DNA of 64,000 nucleotides. Origin: Escallonia rubra. Taxonomy: Eukaryota; Streptophyta; Magnoliopsida; Escalloniales; Escalloniaceae. The position numbers were made by a program, and so were the translations under genes. Shown piece after piece: positions 1 to 12,200 of this stretch. The DNA is taken from contig JAVXUO010001488.1 in the NCBI GenBank assembly GCA_033065855.1, positions 620,001 through 684,000 on the forward strand, written 5' to 3'. Within the stretch, counting starts at the first letter, position 1. Every line of letters starts with the position of its first letter. The notes under the pieces were generated by a model. That model ran no database searches. It was given only the letters and a program-made list of their open reading frames with translations, and was not told where the DNA came from.

Positions 1-2456
1 CTTGACTTGTCCAAGATGGCCATTGATGAAAATATTATCGCACTTGAGGTCTCGATGAATCACTGGGGGTTGAAGGCCGTGGAGATGAGCTAGACCTTGC
101 AGGATCTGGCGTGCCCAGTTTTTAATCGCTCTAATGTCGATTCTCTTGTACCTCTGTCTGTATCTGCCGTATGATCATAGAATACAGCATGTCAAAGCTG
201 CATTATGTACATACTTAGCAGCTAACTCAATCATACTTGATTCCTGTACAAAAACTTAACTAGAAAGTAATGCTTTTTGGGAGTTGCACGTTGAGTCCTA
301 TACAGTTTTGATGGCTCTACTTTTACTTATAATTCTCAGACGGTCAGGCATATAGTAGGAGAGAAAAGAACAGATCGCCAACAGAATTAACCAGATATCG
401 AGGGGAAAAAAAAGCAAAATATGGGTTTGATGTAATATGCATGCATGCAAGGTGACAAGGGCAAAAGGCTGTGCTTACTCCCTAAGAGTGCCGGAGGTAA
501 AGAGTTCAGTGATGAAGTTGAAGGTTCTTCCGTCAACATCGATCCAAGACGTGTAAAATCGCATGATGGAATCGTGATTGAGGTTCTTGAGGAGGTGGAC
601 TTCAGAGTAGAGCCGCTGCAACTCATCCGGTGATCGGAAAACATCGCTGAGTTTGACTTGGTTCCAAGCCACCTCCATTCCAACAAGTTCATCGAATGCT
701 CTATACACCGTCTTCATTGCTCCTTTGCCAAGAATTTCCTCAAACTGCGAGGGGGAAATGATTTTTAACACTTCGAGAACAATTTTTATTACAATATGAT
801 TACTACACTGATTGCATAAATAAAAATTTTATGGAAGTTCATGAGGTCGAGCGAACTTTTCATATATATGAAGTGTGATGGGCACAAAGTGCACGAAGGG
901 AATGAAACATCACTCTTTTGGATTTTTTTCTTCTACGTACAGTAATGCAGGGTTTAATACATAGGTATCAGAATTCACTAAACCGGTCGGTCGAACCTAT
1001 TTAATCCTGAACCGGTGACTTCACTGGTCCAATTCTTGATTTGGATCAGTTCTGCACTTGATCAGGATGACATGGCGTAAACCGGCCGGTTTCTACCTCG
1101 TTAAGACCCATGGACAAAATGCTCAATACAATATAATAATTGTTAGCACTAGAGATTGAACCTAAGATCGATCTGTCCAACTTGAAAAGCTTATTAAGCA
1201 AATTAACGCCACACTACCGTTAAAGTTGAAATTTGTATGTAGTTAGGTGCTTTTAATCAAGTAATTTTTTCTATAATCTTAATGTATCTAAATTTACTTG
1301 AACTACCGGTTGAACCAATAAACCTTGAGTCGATACCTTCACAGGTTCAATGATCGCTCTGGTTCTGATAATTATGGTTTAATGTCTAGTCACCGGTGGT
1401 GGACAAACACGAAATCAAGTGGCCAAAGTATAAGAAAGAAACGGCTGGCATGTCGTAGAAGTAATTAGGTAATCTTTCTTTTTTAGATTGAAAAATCAAA
1501 TTTTATCCTACCAGACAAGTTAAAAAAGGAACCTGTAAGGCAAAAGTTTACAGGATATACACACATACGTAAGCAATAATTTGGGCAGCAAAGGCAACAA
1601 CTTGAGCATATTTAAGACAATGTTTTTGTACTAGAATAACAATTCCAGAGTCTTGGAAAGCCTGCTGCTAATTATTTTAAAACCAGCAATTCCCCGTGCC
1701 AGTTGACCTAGAAGCAGCTTTCCTTTGAGCGAAATATGATCCGCATTCTAAGCATTTTCATCTCGTTTTCCCTCTCCTTCCAAGTTTTAAACACTACTTC
1801 ACCAAATTCATTTCTTTCACAGGCTCACACATCAAGGACAATAATAGACTACTTAACGCGATTCTCACATGGATTTTTCTCGTTTAATCGATGGATAGTC
1901 AACTCCCGAGAGAGAGAGGTTTCGTAACCTTTTTTTTTTTTTTTTTTTTTTGCTTGGTTGGCTACTGGTCTCCGTGATGCAATTTTCTACTACTTATATT
2001 TGCTTACCCTCAAACTCTATATATCGCTGAAGTTCCAATGAATATTAGTGTTCAGAAAGTTTGTCCCTTGAAATTCACTTTTGCAACCAATTGGTTGCAT
2101 GTTACTAATTAACTGTATAGATGATTAGTGAACCATCTTATCTACTCACCTACCGCTGGAGAACAGCATCTTATCATATATTGTCGTGCTACATTAGCTT
2201 ATATATGACCATAAAGTCCCACCTAATTGCCCCATAATTAACTTCGTGTATCATATGTACCATGACATTATTCACTAAAGCAACATCATGACATGATGCA
2301 TCACAATGGCAAAAATCAAGCATAAATGTGCATCAAACTTTACAAGATTTGGGAACTTACACGTCCATATCGACCGGATGGATCCATTTCGCTGTAAACC
2401 GACTGCGAGTTTGTTCCATCACCACTTACTGCTTCTCCCAACCGCGTTCTATACAT
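1..2456 (-). CDS. WNK: WNK (with-no-lysine) Ser/Thr protein kinase, N-terminal part; cut by window edge
   Basis: Three exons read on the minus strand: 2456-2361 (32 codons), 744-479 and 163-1 (continues off the window), joined at GT-AG introns (2360-745 and 478-164) with phases that agree, giving 175 residues so far. Residues 33-46 hold the glycine-rich loop ([10 protein letters not shown]), followed by VAWNQVKL, where Asn60 stands in the place of the usual catalytic lysine, the defining WNK feature. In this family a lysine in the glycine-rich loop does that job (K39 or K43 here). Residues 157-164 are the catalytic loop HRDLKCDN with catalytic Asp159. The C-terminal lobe and tail lie outside the window. 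The ATG at 2454-2456 gives a short leader ending DPSGRYGR, which fits plant WNKs. Known roles of plant WNKs are in flowering time, osmotic and sugar signalling; the exact member cannot be told. Confidence 0.93.
966..1370. mobile_element. MITE-like insertion in WNK intron 1
   Basis: Inside the first WNK intron a block of about 400 bp starts TATCAGAA and ends TTCTGATA. Its two ends both carry AACCGGT and GTTCAA-type words in opposite orientation, suggesting an imperfect terminal inverted repeat. No open frame. The superfamily is not clear and no target duplication is certain. Confidence 0.4.
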
Positions 2457-3165
2457 GACTAAAATTACCAGCAATATTACTTATTATTATTACTATGTAT
2501 ACTACTGCAGAAACCTTATTTATACTACAGTACGCAAGTGATCTTTGTGAACGTGAACGACAAGAGCAGCTGATGCTAGAAGATCCGTGGCTTTCCTTCG
2601 TGATTTTCGTACGAAAAAACGCCAAATAAGAGCCAAAAGAGCCTTGAGTAATCGATTCTCAGCATAATCCAAGCCATCCCTCCAACTTTCCTGGTGAGCT
2701 CGTATTCCTGGTAATACATTTGCTTACAAAGAGAGGTTACAAAGAGAGGTGATTGATACGGATAAGACGAATATATGGTAGGACAATGATCGCTAGAGAA
2801 TATCTTGTGTCAGCCACTAACAGAGCTTCTTTCCTGTGTTATTTGCTGTTGAAAGTAGACTTTAGAAAGTTTGTGGAGGTGGGTTTTCTTCAAGAAAGTT
2901 TCGGAATCGAAGGATCAAAAAATGGAAGGAAACGTTTGTTCAACAAGAAATTGGGCTCCTGAACTTGAAAAATCTGTGGCCGCGCTTTGGTAGTGCCATT
3001 TTTTGTGGTTGTTGGGAGAGAGAGATTCAAATTTTGGATTCTTGACGGATAGAAATTGATCGAGAATCTAAGGCCAAGAAAAAGGTTGGAGAGCTTTTGG
3101 GAAGTGCAAGGAAAAGGGTAGGAAGAGAAGGTGGAGTGGAGATGTAAACATCTATATAAGAAAAC
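2457..3165 (-). promoter_or_regulatory. WNK 5' leader and putative promoter (TATA at 3152-3160)
   Basis: Upstream of the WNK start on the minus strand there is no good coding frame. A TTATATAG box (3152-3160, read on the minus strand) is a plausible core promoter, which would give a leader of roughly 650-700 nt. An AG just before the ATG (at about 2459) would also permit a leader intron. This is inference from sequence only. Confidence 0.3.
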
Positions 3166-5200
3166 AAGTTGATGGAAGCCTGTCCCGGTTTGAAGGTCCC
3201 CAATGTAACAGAGCTGACTCGTGTTGACAGAGTCCGATCAACATTATGTGTAACGGCGTTAGTCTGCTGCCATAATCATTTCAATTATTGAGAATAATAA
3301 GCAATATAATAGTACCAGATTGGTCTAGATTATGTTGTATTTGATGCAGCAACGGTGACAAACTTGAACATTATACTCAACTCTCGTCGATGATCATCAA
3401 ATGAAAAAACGGCAAACGATAAAGAAAAGGACGTAGTTTATCTTATTGCTTTTTGAAAGCTTTTTCGCTCTTGCGAAATGCTGGAACAACTTTGAATTGG
3501 TATTTTTTTCCACTAATTCAATTTACGAATTGTAGAACGTGATTACACTATACGGTATCTTGTAAATGTTTGGTCAGAAGGCGAGAATGGCGTCGTGTCC
3601 CTTCTCATAGAGGAGGCAACCATTAATGCTCGGTCATATAATACAAGTAACGCAAGTTAAATAAATAAATATGTACGAACTTATCGCCGTCGAGGCTTCT
3701 TTATACAATCAGCTAACAGAAACATTCAAATGAAGCACAAAACTAGGGTAACAGTGGCCACCACCATAATCAACTGTTGCTTGACACAACTAGAGCCTGT
3801 GGTTTCGTTTTTCATTTGATTGAAGATTGAATATAATCGTTTAGAAGGAGTCCCACCACCTATTTTATTCTTGTCGTCTCTATATGTAAATAAAAAGTCT
3901 TGGATCACTTTATTTAATCTCTAAAAACCTTTTTGAAGTTGTAAGGCCTCTATAGCTGGTTGAATATATAAACGTAATGATATCATTGTCTTTGTCCCAA
4001 CGTGAGATTATTAATCCACAAAAAGAAGGGTTGACTATACCAGTCAACTATTAAATGGCATATGATATTATGAAATAATACTTGATGCAAACATTTGGGG
4101 GATTAATTTATGTGTCCATTGTACTTGTTTGGAGTTTTTATGGATAGGTTTATCGGGTTATATTGTAAACCACTTCAATTGTATATATCGAGGGAGGGGA
4201 TCGGATTGGCCCGGGATGGGGCGGTTGGGAGGAGGGGTGGTGGTGGAAGCGGCGGGACAGATTGGGGTGGGAGGCGAGGGGAGGGGAGGGGGAAGAAATG
4301 GGCTTGCCTTACAATTTTTGTCATCTATTGCTTTTGGAGAGCAATAATAGACGTGTGTATATATCTAATTTGGACAAGAAGGATGTACTCTAATTCCGTC
4401 ATATCCTAACAACCATGCATACGCACGCACACTCTTTGAAGCATGCATAATGTAGTTTGAAGAAGTCAAAGAACGATCGAATGCTTATATTTTCACTCGT
4501 CTTTGGAATGTGATAGCGTTTTAGAAGAAATTTTATCAGAAATAACATTTGATCGATGATAAACAACATTAACATTTCAAGATTGAACAGTACAGCTTAT
4601 CGGTTTTACAGATAGGTTTTGTGTGTCATACATATATCTATCTCATTTGCGTAATTAAAGTTAAAAAATATTTGTGACGAGACGAATTTTAATAATCCAA
4701 CTAGAGTAACTTACTCTAATTAAAAACTATCAGGTCAAAAACTACCTCCTCCCAAGCCTATATATAAGGTGGCTTCCATCAATTGGCTAATGGCTGGAGA
4801 TCAATCAGCAGACTCTACGTGGTACATTGAATCTCATCTCATTAACGTAATAATTGAAGAATAAAAAAGGTTGGCAACTGGCGAGAGTTGAAAAGGCAAC
4901 ATAAACTGTAGTATAGACACGACTAAATTACTCCATTATCTTATATGGTTGATTGAGGCGTGTAATCGTATTATCCAAATCCACAGTACAATCAGCAAAT
5001 TAACTGTGTCATCTGCTTACAATTTGTATATAGAGAAAAGCAAGAGTGTGGAGCACCAATCATCAAGCCTACTCGAGATTTCGGAAAAAACTTGACAAGC
5101 AGTATGGTCTTTAATCATCCCTACCTACAAAAAACCAAACTCTTTACCCCCATCAACCTTTACAGTTGAGAAGAACTCTCCTGTCTTAGTACACAGGAAC
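3166..5200. other. Intergenic, AT-rich, no gene seen
   Basis: Several short open frames with no recognisable domain. The only outstanding structure is the G-rich block at 4189-4296. Confidence 0.5.
4189..4296 (+). repeat. G-rich tract, possible G-quadruplex cluster
   Basis: About 108 bp in AT-rich surroundings carries many runs of three to five G with short spacers on the plus strand. Open frames across it are glycine/arginine-rich by composition only. Confidence 0.55.
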
Positions 5201-5212
5201 CCAGAATCATGC

Positions 5213-5671
5213 ATGTGTCGCACAAGCCAACCGATCACCCTTTGTATGGCAATCTGCGTAGACAAAAACCTACAGAAAGCTGGTGTGGGGCTTAGCTGCT
5301 TTATGCATCAACAACAAAGATGTGGATCAGCTGCCTTTACCATTTTAGTTACTGACTGGTTGACAGCTCAAGCAAAAGCCCTTCTCACAGTTTTAATTTG
5401 GGCAAAAAAGAAGAAATTATTACATTTAAACCTCGTTACTTACTCAAAGTTTCTAATTTCTCAGATGACAAATGCTGAAGAGATCACGGACACGGTGGCG
5501 CCACTCATGTATGATATATGTTATCTTACTACTGATATGCACGACTTTAGTATTGGCAGGGCCGGAGGTCCGCATATAAAGGAGTCCAGATCATTAGCAG
5601 CTTTTGCCTGTCATGCCCGCATCGATGTCTATCAAGATTGGGTTAATGAATCTTGCTGCGAAGAGATCTAA
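5213..5671 (+). pseudogene. RNase H-like (RVT_3) domain, remnant of a LINE or host-derived copy
   Basis: An uninterrupted 152-codon frame. Residues about 20-85 read as a plant RVT_3 (RNase H-like) domain: a KAGVGLSCF strand, then AQAKALLTVLIWA, matching the family's AEAxALLxALxWA helix. Residues about 95-140 continue with a DxxxL...F motif and RSLAAFA, like the end of the same domain. The usual acidic residues are poorly kept (for example TYS where the family has a DS). Such domains sit at the C-terminus of plant LINEs and as free fragments. More LINE-like debris follows at 5950-6834. An expressed host gene is possible but unlikely. Confidence 0.45.
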
Positions 5672-5949
5672 ACTCTCCTTTTTGTGTAATATACCTATTT
5701 CTATTTAATAGTCTAGGTCTGGCTTGTATTAGTTTCACTATTTCCTTTTTTATGGTCTCACTTTCTACCATGCTGAGGACTCACATATCCTCTATGTAAA
5801 GTCGTCATGGCTTGCTCTGCAAAAATACTGTACCTTTTAAAATTTCAATGCAATTCTCTTATTCTACCAAAAAAAAAATTCTTTCTTTTTTTCTGGCAGC
5901 TTTGCTAGACAAACTTCCCACCAGAAAATTTCTCTCTTAGATAGGCATC

Positions 5950-6834
5950 ACTGAATCATCACTCTGTCGGCTCTGCCACTCATCTGAAGAAATGGCTGTC
6001 CATTTTCTCCTTAACTGCTCAAAAGTTGCCGCCATTTGGCATTCGAATGACTATCCCAGCATGCACCAACTCTGATACTTTTAGGGAATGGCTTATTGCT
6101 CGGGTCTCTACACCAAACTTCTCCTGCTTGTCTCAGCTTCGTAACATCATTGTTATCTCTCTTTGGCTTATCTGGAAGACTCATGTGGTGATCTTCCAAA
6201 ATTTAGACCGGAAACCAAAGGGCATTTTGGTTCAGCAAAGACAACTTAGTCGATCTCTCTAGCTAGCTTATCGGAAATCACTCAACTTATCAAACAATCA
6301 TAATCCGTCTCAGATAATACGAGTGTCACTGGACCCCATTTCCAACGCAATCTAAGTTGCAATTGTCTGGAACCAACCACATTTTCATTCTTCTTTGGTT
6401 ACAACTTCGATACTTCAAGCCACCAGTTTGAACTTTACATCTTCGTACATAATACAGTCGATCACTTATTGCTTCATATTTTTCAAAAGATTTTTTACTC
6501 TAACACTCGTAAAGAAGCTTGCCTCAAAGGCCTTCTTATCACCCTACTACGGATTAGCGGATGATGTATTACTCATGTTTCCCTCTATACTCATGACAAA
6601 TTCATTCTTTCTCAGATGCAGCTCTCTAGACTGACAGATGTTAAGAATACTGAATTAATGAAGGATATTCGTTTTGCTTTACAAGAATATCATTTCATCC
6701 AGATAAGTTATTGTACAAACGACCAGATCAAGACAGCTAAAGACAAAGCAGAGCAACTCTTTGCAGAAATCTCAAGAGAAGTACCCGACTTTTTATTATA
6801 TCTAACACTCTTATGTATTTATTATGTCCTCTAG
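5950..6834 (+). pseudogene. LINE-type retrotransposon remnant (zf-RVT plus RNase H-like end)
   Basis: From about 5950 the plus strand encodes a reverse-transcriptase zinc-binding (zf-RVT) pattern: CRLCHSSEEMAVHFLLNCSK, followed by AAIWHS. After a frame change, EWL...ISLWLIWKTHVVIFQN (6026-6262 frame) continues the same family's WxIWKxRNxxxF region. Further on (about 6510-6800) EACLKGLL and then ELMKDIRFALQEY...KAEQLFAE resemble the RVT_3 domain. Frames change and stops interrupt, so this is dead LINE sequence. Together with 5213-5671 it gives two RNase H-like pieces, so two insertions or a rearranged one. Confidence 0.5.
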
Positions 6835-7520
6835 CATAAACTTTTCAATCTGGTGGTAATCACTTCTCTATCTTTTGATCACCATGGAGATTGGAGAGTA
6901 GTCTAACTACTCGTGTAACCATACAGAAACATTTAAACATATATATCATCATTTTCCCGTTTAACTTAAATCCAATGTACATCATCTTCAGTCATACTCC
7001 TTCCCTCTACTCTTTTCTTGTAAAACATTCTTGAGTTAATACATAAATGTCATAATTGAAAGATAAACATATTTATGATAGTTTTGAGTTTTTCGTATTA
7101 CCAAACCCGGGGCATCGCATGCACGCGAGAAAAACTAGAACGAGAACGAGAGAAATTACTTTTGCTTTTCATGGTAACAAAAAAAAAAAAAAAGGGTAAA
7201 TTACACACGGCACCCCTGAAGTTTACCCTAAATTACACACGGCTTGGCCTAAGAATTTTTGTTACACTAAGCCCCCTGTAGTTTGTCATTTTATTACATA
7301 AGACCCATTTCCGTTAGGGCACCGTGAGAAAAAAATAGGGCAACATTGGTTTATTACGATATACCGAAAATACCCTTATGTGTTCCTCTTCCCTCTCACC
7401 AGAAAAAGCCAAGTTATCGCCGCCACTTCTGCCCGCCATCACTGGCGACGCTGCATCACGGAGAGAGCAGGGGAAGGGAGAACACGCTGCATCACGGATG
7501 CCTCTCTCTCTCTCTCATTG

Positions 7521-7660
7521 GATGACGGCGACTCATCATTCGGCGTCTCGTCGCGGCCGAAGGAGTCGATCACCACCGCGAACCCATCGTTCGACGATGG
7601 CGACGTCGCCACCAAGGACATCCACATGACCTCACCTCTCTCTCCATCCACATCTTCCTG
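7521..7660 (+). pseudogene. Captured carboxylesterase (CXE11/16-like) fragment, copy 1
   Basis: One frame encodes DSSFGVSSRPKESITTANPS, then FDDGDVATKDIHM. This resembles the N-terminal region of plant class-I carboxylesterases of the CXE11/CXE16 type, which as I recall reads FGVTxRPEESxxxxNPxFxDGVATKDIHIDPLTSL. After DIHM the frame slips, and the following bases match the PLTSLSI part in another frame. A stop follows shortly. The fragment lies wholly inside the TIR element and lacks the catalytic Ser-His-Asp part, so it cannot be an active esterase. Confidence 0.65.
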
Positions 7661-7953
7661 ATTGAATTGATCTACACCTCACTTGTGTGAGAGATTCATC
7701 AGGAAAAACCCTATTTTTGATGCAATCTCCTCACAAATCAATTCCCAAAGTACACTTATACCTACCCAATGAAATGAATGGGTAGTCTCCTGTGAACAGG
7801 GGAAAGACTGAGAGAGAGAGCGGCGGCGGCAGCCACGAGGTAGACCACCGGCAACTCTGGCGACCGCCGGTGACGACGGGCCTCACCTTCGGCAGATCTT
7901 TGAAGAGGGGATAGACTAAGAGAGGGAACAACGGAGACCATCGAAGACCACCG

Positions 7954-8195
7954 GCTCCTCGTTCGGCGTCTCGTCGCTGTCGGAGGATTCAATTGTCGCC
8001 TGGATAACAACGGCATCTCGTCGCGACCGGAGGAGTCGATCGTCGCCGCAAACCCGTCGTTCGATCGGCGACGGCGGCGCCACCACCAAAGACATCCACA
8101 TCGATCCCCTCACCTCCCTCTACATCCGCATCTTCCTCCCAAACACCTGCCTCGGCTTTGATCTCAAATCTAAAGCCGCTAGGGGTTAGGGCAGG
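7954..8195 (+). pseudogene. Captured carboxylesterase (CXE11/16-like) fragment, copy 2
   Basis: The second copy reads SSRPEESIVAANPSFD, then after a frame slip TKDIHIDPLTSLYIRIFLP and NTCLGFDL before a stop. This is a closer match to the plant CXE11/16 N-terminal region than copy 1. An extra SSFGVSSLSEDSIVA piece sits just before it, pointing to a further internal duplication. The two copies share GGAGTCGATC and GACATCCACAT words in the same order and lie about 430 bp apart. Confidence 0.65.
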
Positions 8196-8280
8196 GACGA
8201 AAGGATCAAATTCGAATTTCGGATCCATTCCGAAAGATCAGAGCTCCAGCCTCCACCTTTCCTTGGCATTAATTTGATCC

Positions 8281-8311
<31 letters not shown>

Positions 8312-8489
8312 CGAGGGTAAATTGACTTGTTTGTTAAGGGTATGACCGTCATTTCATCAATTTTGTTAACTCTGTTAACGAAAAAATAAAAATATGTAGC
8401 TTAGTGTAATTTTCAAAAGGTAAGGGGGTCCGTGTGTAATTTAGGGTAAACCTCAGGGGGTCCGTGAGTAATTAACCCAAAAAAAAAAC

Positions 8490-9215
8490 TTAAGTAGATA
8501 CTTTTGGTAACCCTTCCGAGGAAACTGTGTAAAAGTACTTGAAAGAGCATGGACAAAATTTTTAGGTGCATCACATGTACAACAGAAACTATCTAGCGCC
8601 TATTGTTTTTCAACTGAAAAGTTTGATAGCCAGACAGTCCTCATTATCAAAGTTAAACAAGCAAGCTGCCAGTGACAATGTCACCATTAATTAAATGGCA
8701 GAGGCCAAAAACCAAATCCTGAATTTATTTTTCTCCGTCTTCCCGGAAATGGTGGTAAACTTGACATGAAATCTAATTCTTATTCACGGTGGTGGTTCAG
8801 CGCACGAGTAAGGGTCCATGGGAGAGAGAATGGGCAACGCATCACAGTTCTACCATTCAAGCAACAGGAGAACCTTAAATTTCTCTATGTTAAGTACATT
8901 TCTGACATACTCAGCAAAAATATTCCGTGTATCTGACTAACTACAGCGGTGGTGGAACAAAAACGTTGTGACAAGAACTTAATTTAGGATCTATACACAG
9001 ACAACAACTCAATGACGTGCTACAATAACAAGATGGGGGGCCATTTAATTAGTTGAATTTACAAAATGCCTTCAAATCACGCTCCAAAAATAAAGGACTT
9101 CCTCAAAATCTTCCAAGCAAATAGAGGCCAAGTTCGAGCTTATACTGGTTTGTTAGCATATACTGCTCTATCTCAGTCATACTCTATGACTATGTAGATA
9201 GAGGATCCCTTCCCA
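8490..9215. other. Intergenic / 3' flank of the nucleotidyltransferase gene
   Basis: No coding frame of note. The part next to 9215 is probably the 3' untranslated region of the minus-strand gene to its right. Confidence 0.5.
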
Positions 9216-12200
9216 TCACGACAGAGGTGGGAAATCTTCGTCGTCTTTCAAATGGTAGGACGACTTAAGCGAAAACCTACATTTCCAAGATAGAAAAGAG
9301 CTTAAACAGGACCGCCAGACAGCAAGACAATAAATTGGTCCACAAATGACTGAAGAAAATTTCCGATGGGTTATGAGACTCACATACCTATCCTTATCCA
9401 CAGCCAATACAGGCTTGGGCCTTTGCATCCGCGGGGACGTTTCAAGGCCTTGACTAGAAGTTTGAGGGAGTGAAGCAGCAGTTCTTGCCTGCTTGCTACT
9501 TTCCGTTGAGGGTTCTCCCAAGGGGATAGGCCCAACTGACCCAAACTCTACCCCTTCAGTTTGCAAAATTAAGCCATTGGCATTAGGATGTACCTTCTTA
9601 AGAGGGGAACTAGAATATTGGATCTCTGAAGATGCAGATATCCCATCACCATGATCAACAGGGGACTCCGTGAATGTCATTGGTCGGCCGTTGCTTCGAG
9701 GGGACCTTGCTGGTACCTGATTCCTTCCCTTCACTGCTGAAGGCCTATAACCTTGTGGGCTACGATTCTGCAAAAAATTATTGCAAAAGGCCACCATTTC
9801 AAATAATGTGGCTCACCACCTTAAGAATATGATTAACATAGACTCGTATAGCAACATCAGGCACGAAGTGAGAATACCATGTTAGGAAAATATGTCCCTG
9901 TTCCTCGCGGCTTTGGCATCTCTTCCAAGCCAAAGCCCGCACCGGGTATTAGCATGGGTTTCAAAGGGTATAACATTGGACTTGACACAACTCCATTGGC
10001 ACTCCCATTGGAAAATCCATTCCGCCTCATGCTCTGGAAGTGAGGGGGTGGCATTGGAGGCATGGGAAGAGCATGCAAACTTGAGGCATAATCGTAACAC
10101 CACCGACCAAATTGCAAACATTTAAAGTGGCTATCATAATCCCCAGAAAGATCTGATAAATTCAAAGGTTCAGGACTTGCGAAAGTGCTTGCAGGGGAAG
10201 CAACTGGACCATGGTTTGAATGGAATGGAGCCGGAAACCCATTATTACCAGTGATCAAGCCTCGTTCTTCAGGAGGTCCTTGTGTTCCATGTTTCCCGTT
10301 ACTCAGTATGGCATTGGAGAAATACAGATGAGGTACATGATGTGCTGAACCTGGTGGAGAAACTCTCTCTTCACTGCCTAGATGAGAAACTTCAGATGAA
10401 CCATTTGAAAATTTAAGACCTCGAGTCTTAATGGTCGCGAGGTCTTTTGCATCCCCAGCAAACCGAATTCCTGAAAGAGCACTCCCTTGGTTAGCACCAT
10501 CAGCTTTCGAGGGCAGTGAAGGGTGAAATGCTTCCCCAGAGCCTATTTGCTGTCCATTAGCAGTCCTGCTGTTTTTCGTTTGCATCCCTGCAGCTGTCGT
10601 GCTATTGACTACATCCATCGATGATCCATCATGATTGTGTTTACAGTCTCCAGCTGTACCAGTACAATCAGCACTTTCAGTACAATCAGCACTTTTCAAC
10701 TCAGAACCAGCCTTTTCTTCTATATGTGACTTGGTTTCTGACATGGAGAGTGCAGGACCGCAACCACTGCTACTAGACACGGGGTCAGGATCTTGAACAT
10801 CTGGCCTCTGTCCACTTCCATGCCTATCCAAAGTGTTTGAGAAAAATTTGCAAATTTCGTCAGCCACGTTATCCTCTGGCTGCAAAAGTATTCGTCCTAG
10901 TTTCCGAGCCCCGTATGTGAAAGCGCTACGTATCCGATAGAAGTTTCCTATGCAGACAGGCACGTAAAATCAGCTTCAAGTTTTAAAAGACAGAAAAACG
11001 CATAATTGAAAGACAAAGGCTTCGTGCCAAACCTGTCTGGTTTTCCAAAGCGCCAAAAGAAGAGATGAGCAAAAACAAAAGAGAAATTTGGATTGTGCCA
11101 TACAAAAGCGTACAGAAGCTATATCTTGTTCAGAAAAAGTTTAGAAAATATAACATAACAGTAGTTTTCTAGATAATTTCCACCAATAGAAAGGTCCTAA
11201 TTCTTTGGGAAAGAATGTCCACTTAGATTTAACAACCAAAAGAGGGCTATCTAGTCTTGCCTCCTTGCCAATGAGAAGCTTCAAATTGCTTGGGGATGGG
11301 TAAAAGAAGAGGGTTGTCTACCTTTGCTGACACTTCGGCCAAGGTTGTTATGTTCTTTTAACGGATCGACTATGTTGAGATGCTTTTGCAGAAACGTTCT
11401 CGAGTCTATGTCAGCACCTCTGCAAGGAACTGAAAACGTGTCTACACAGTATCTAAAGAAATCATTGCCGAGCAACAGACCATCCCCACCATTTTCAGGA
11501 ATCTCAGCTGCAAAATGAGAAAAGGAAAGTGTGTTTAAGTAAACAAAGTAGTAAAAGCCTAAATGAAGTGCACTAATTTAAGAAAATGTCGCTCACCCAC
11601 GATATCTGGCAATGAGGACAAGTGTATTGGACCATTTATACTGACACAGTAGTTGTCCCAATCAAATTTGCTAAAATAGTCCAAGAATTTATATAGAACC
11701 TAAAGTTCAGCAGCAAAATCATTAGTCTCTTCCAAGTCAAATTATTGCGAAAAATGAACAACAATTCAATGAGCACTCACTGCTAGAGGACCACTTAATG
11801 TCGAGTGAAAGACATGGAAGATATATAGAACTAAAGTCTCCAAGGCATAGGTAGAAATTAGTCCATGATGAGCACCGAGAATTCGACTCTCATAATAGCA
11901 CCAAGCTTTAATCAGTATGATGCTGCGTTTAAAGAGATGATCCTTGCCAATAAGGCGATCAACCTGTTATAAGCAACAGCAGAAATATGAAATCCTAAAC
12001 CAGCACCGTTATACACAAAATGAGAAAGTAACCCGCAGCCTACATAAGAGTGTAAATGCATAGAGATGTCTGTCTGCATGTGTGTGTCTGTTTGTGTGTC
12101 GATAGATCATCAAGAGGAGAAATAACTGGAGATAAGTAGGAAATCTTCATACAAAAACCAAATATCCCCTCTATAACATGGGTCCAGTAACTTAAAAAGA

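Larger units (their letters stand above)
7194..8478 (+). mobile_element. Pack-MULE-like TIR element with captured carboxylesterase fragments
   Basis: The element begins GGGTAAATTACACACGG and ends with the reverse complement of GGGTTAATTACTCACGG; the inverted similarity runs for about 50-60 bp at each end, with a second copy of the AAATTACACACGG word inside each end. It is flanked by A runs on both sides (7179-7193 and 8479-8488), which would hide a 9-10 bp target duplication. The interior is much richer in GC than its surroundings and contains two partial copies of a gene fragment (7521-7660 and 7954-8195). The long TIRs and captured exon sequence fit a non-autonomous Mutator-like element. 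No transposase frame is present. Confidence 0.7.
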
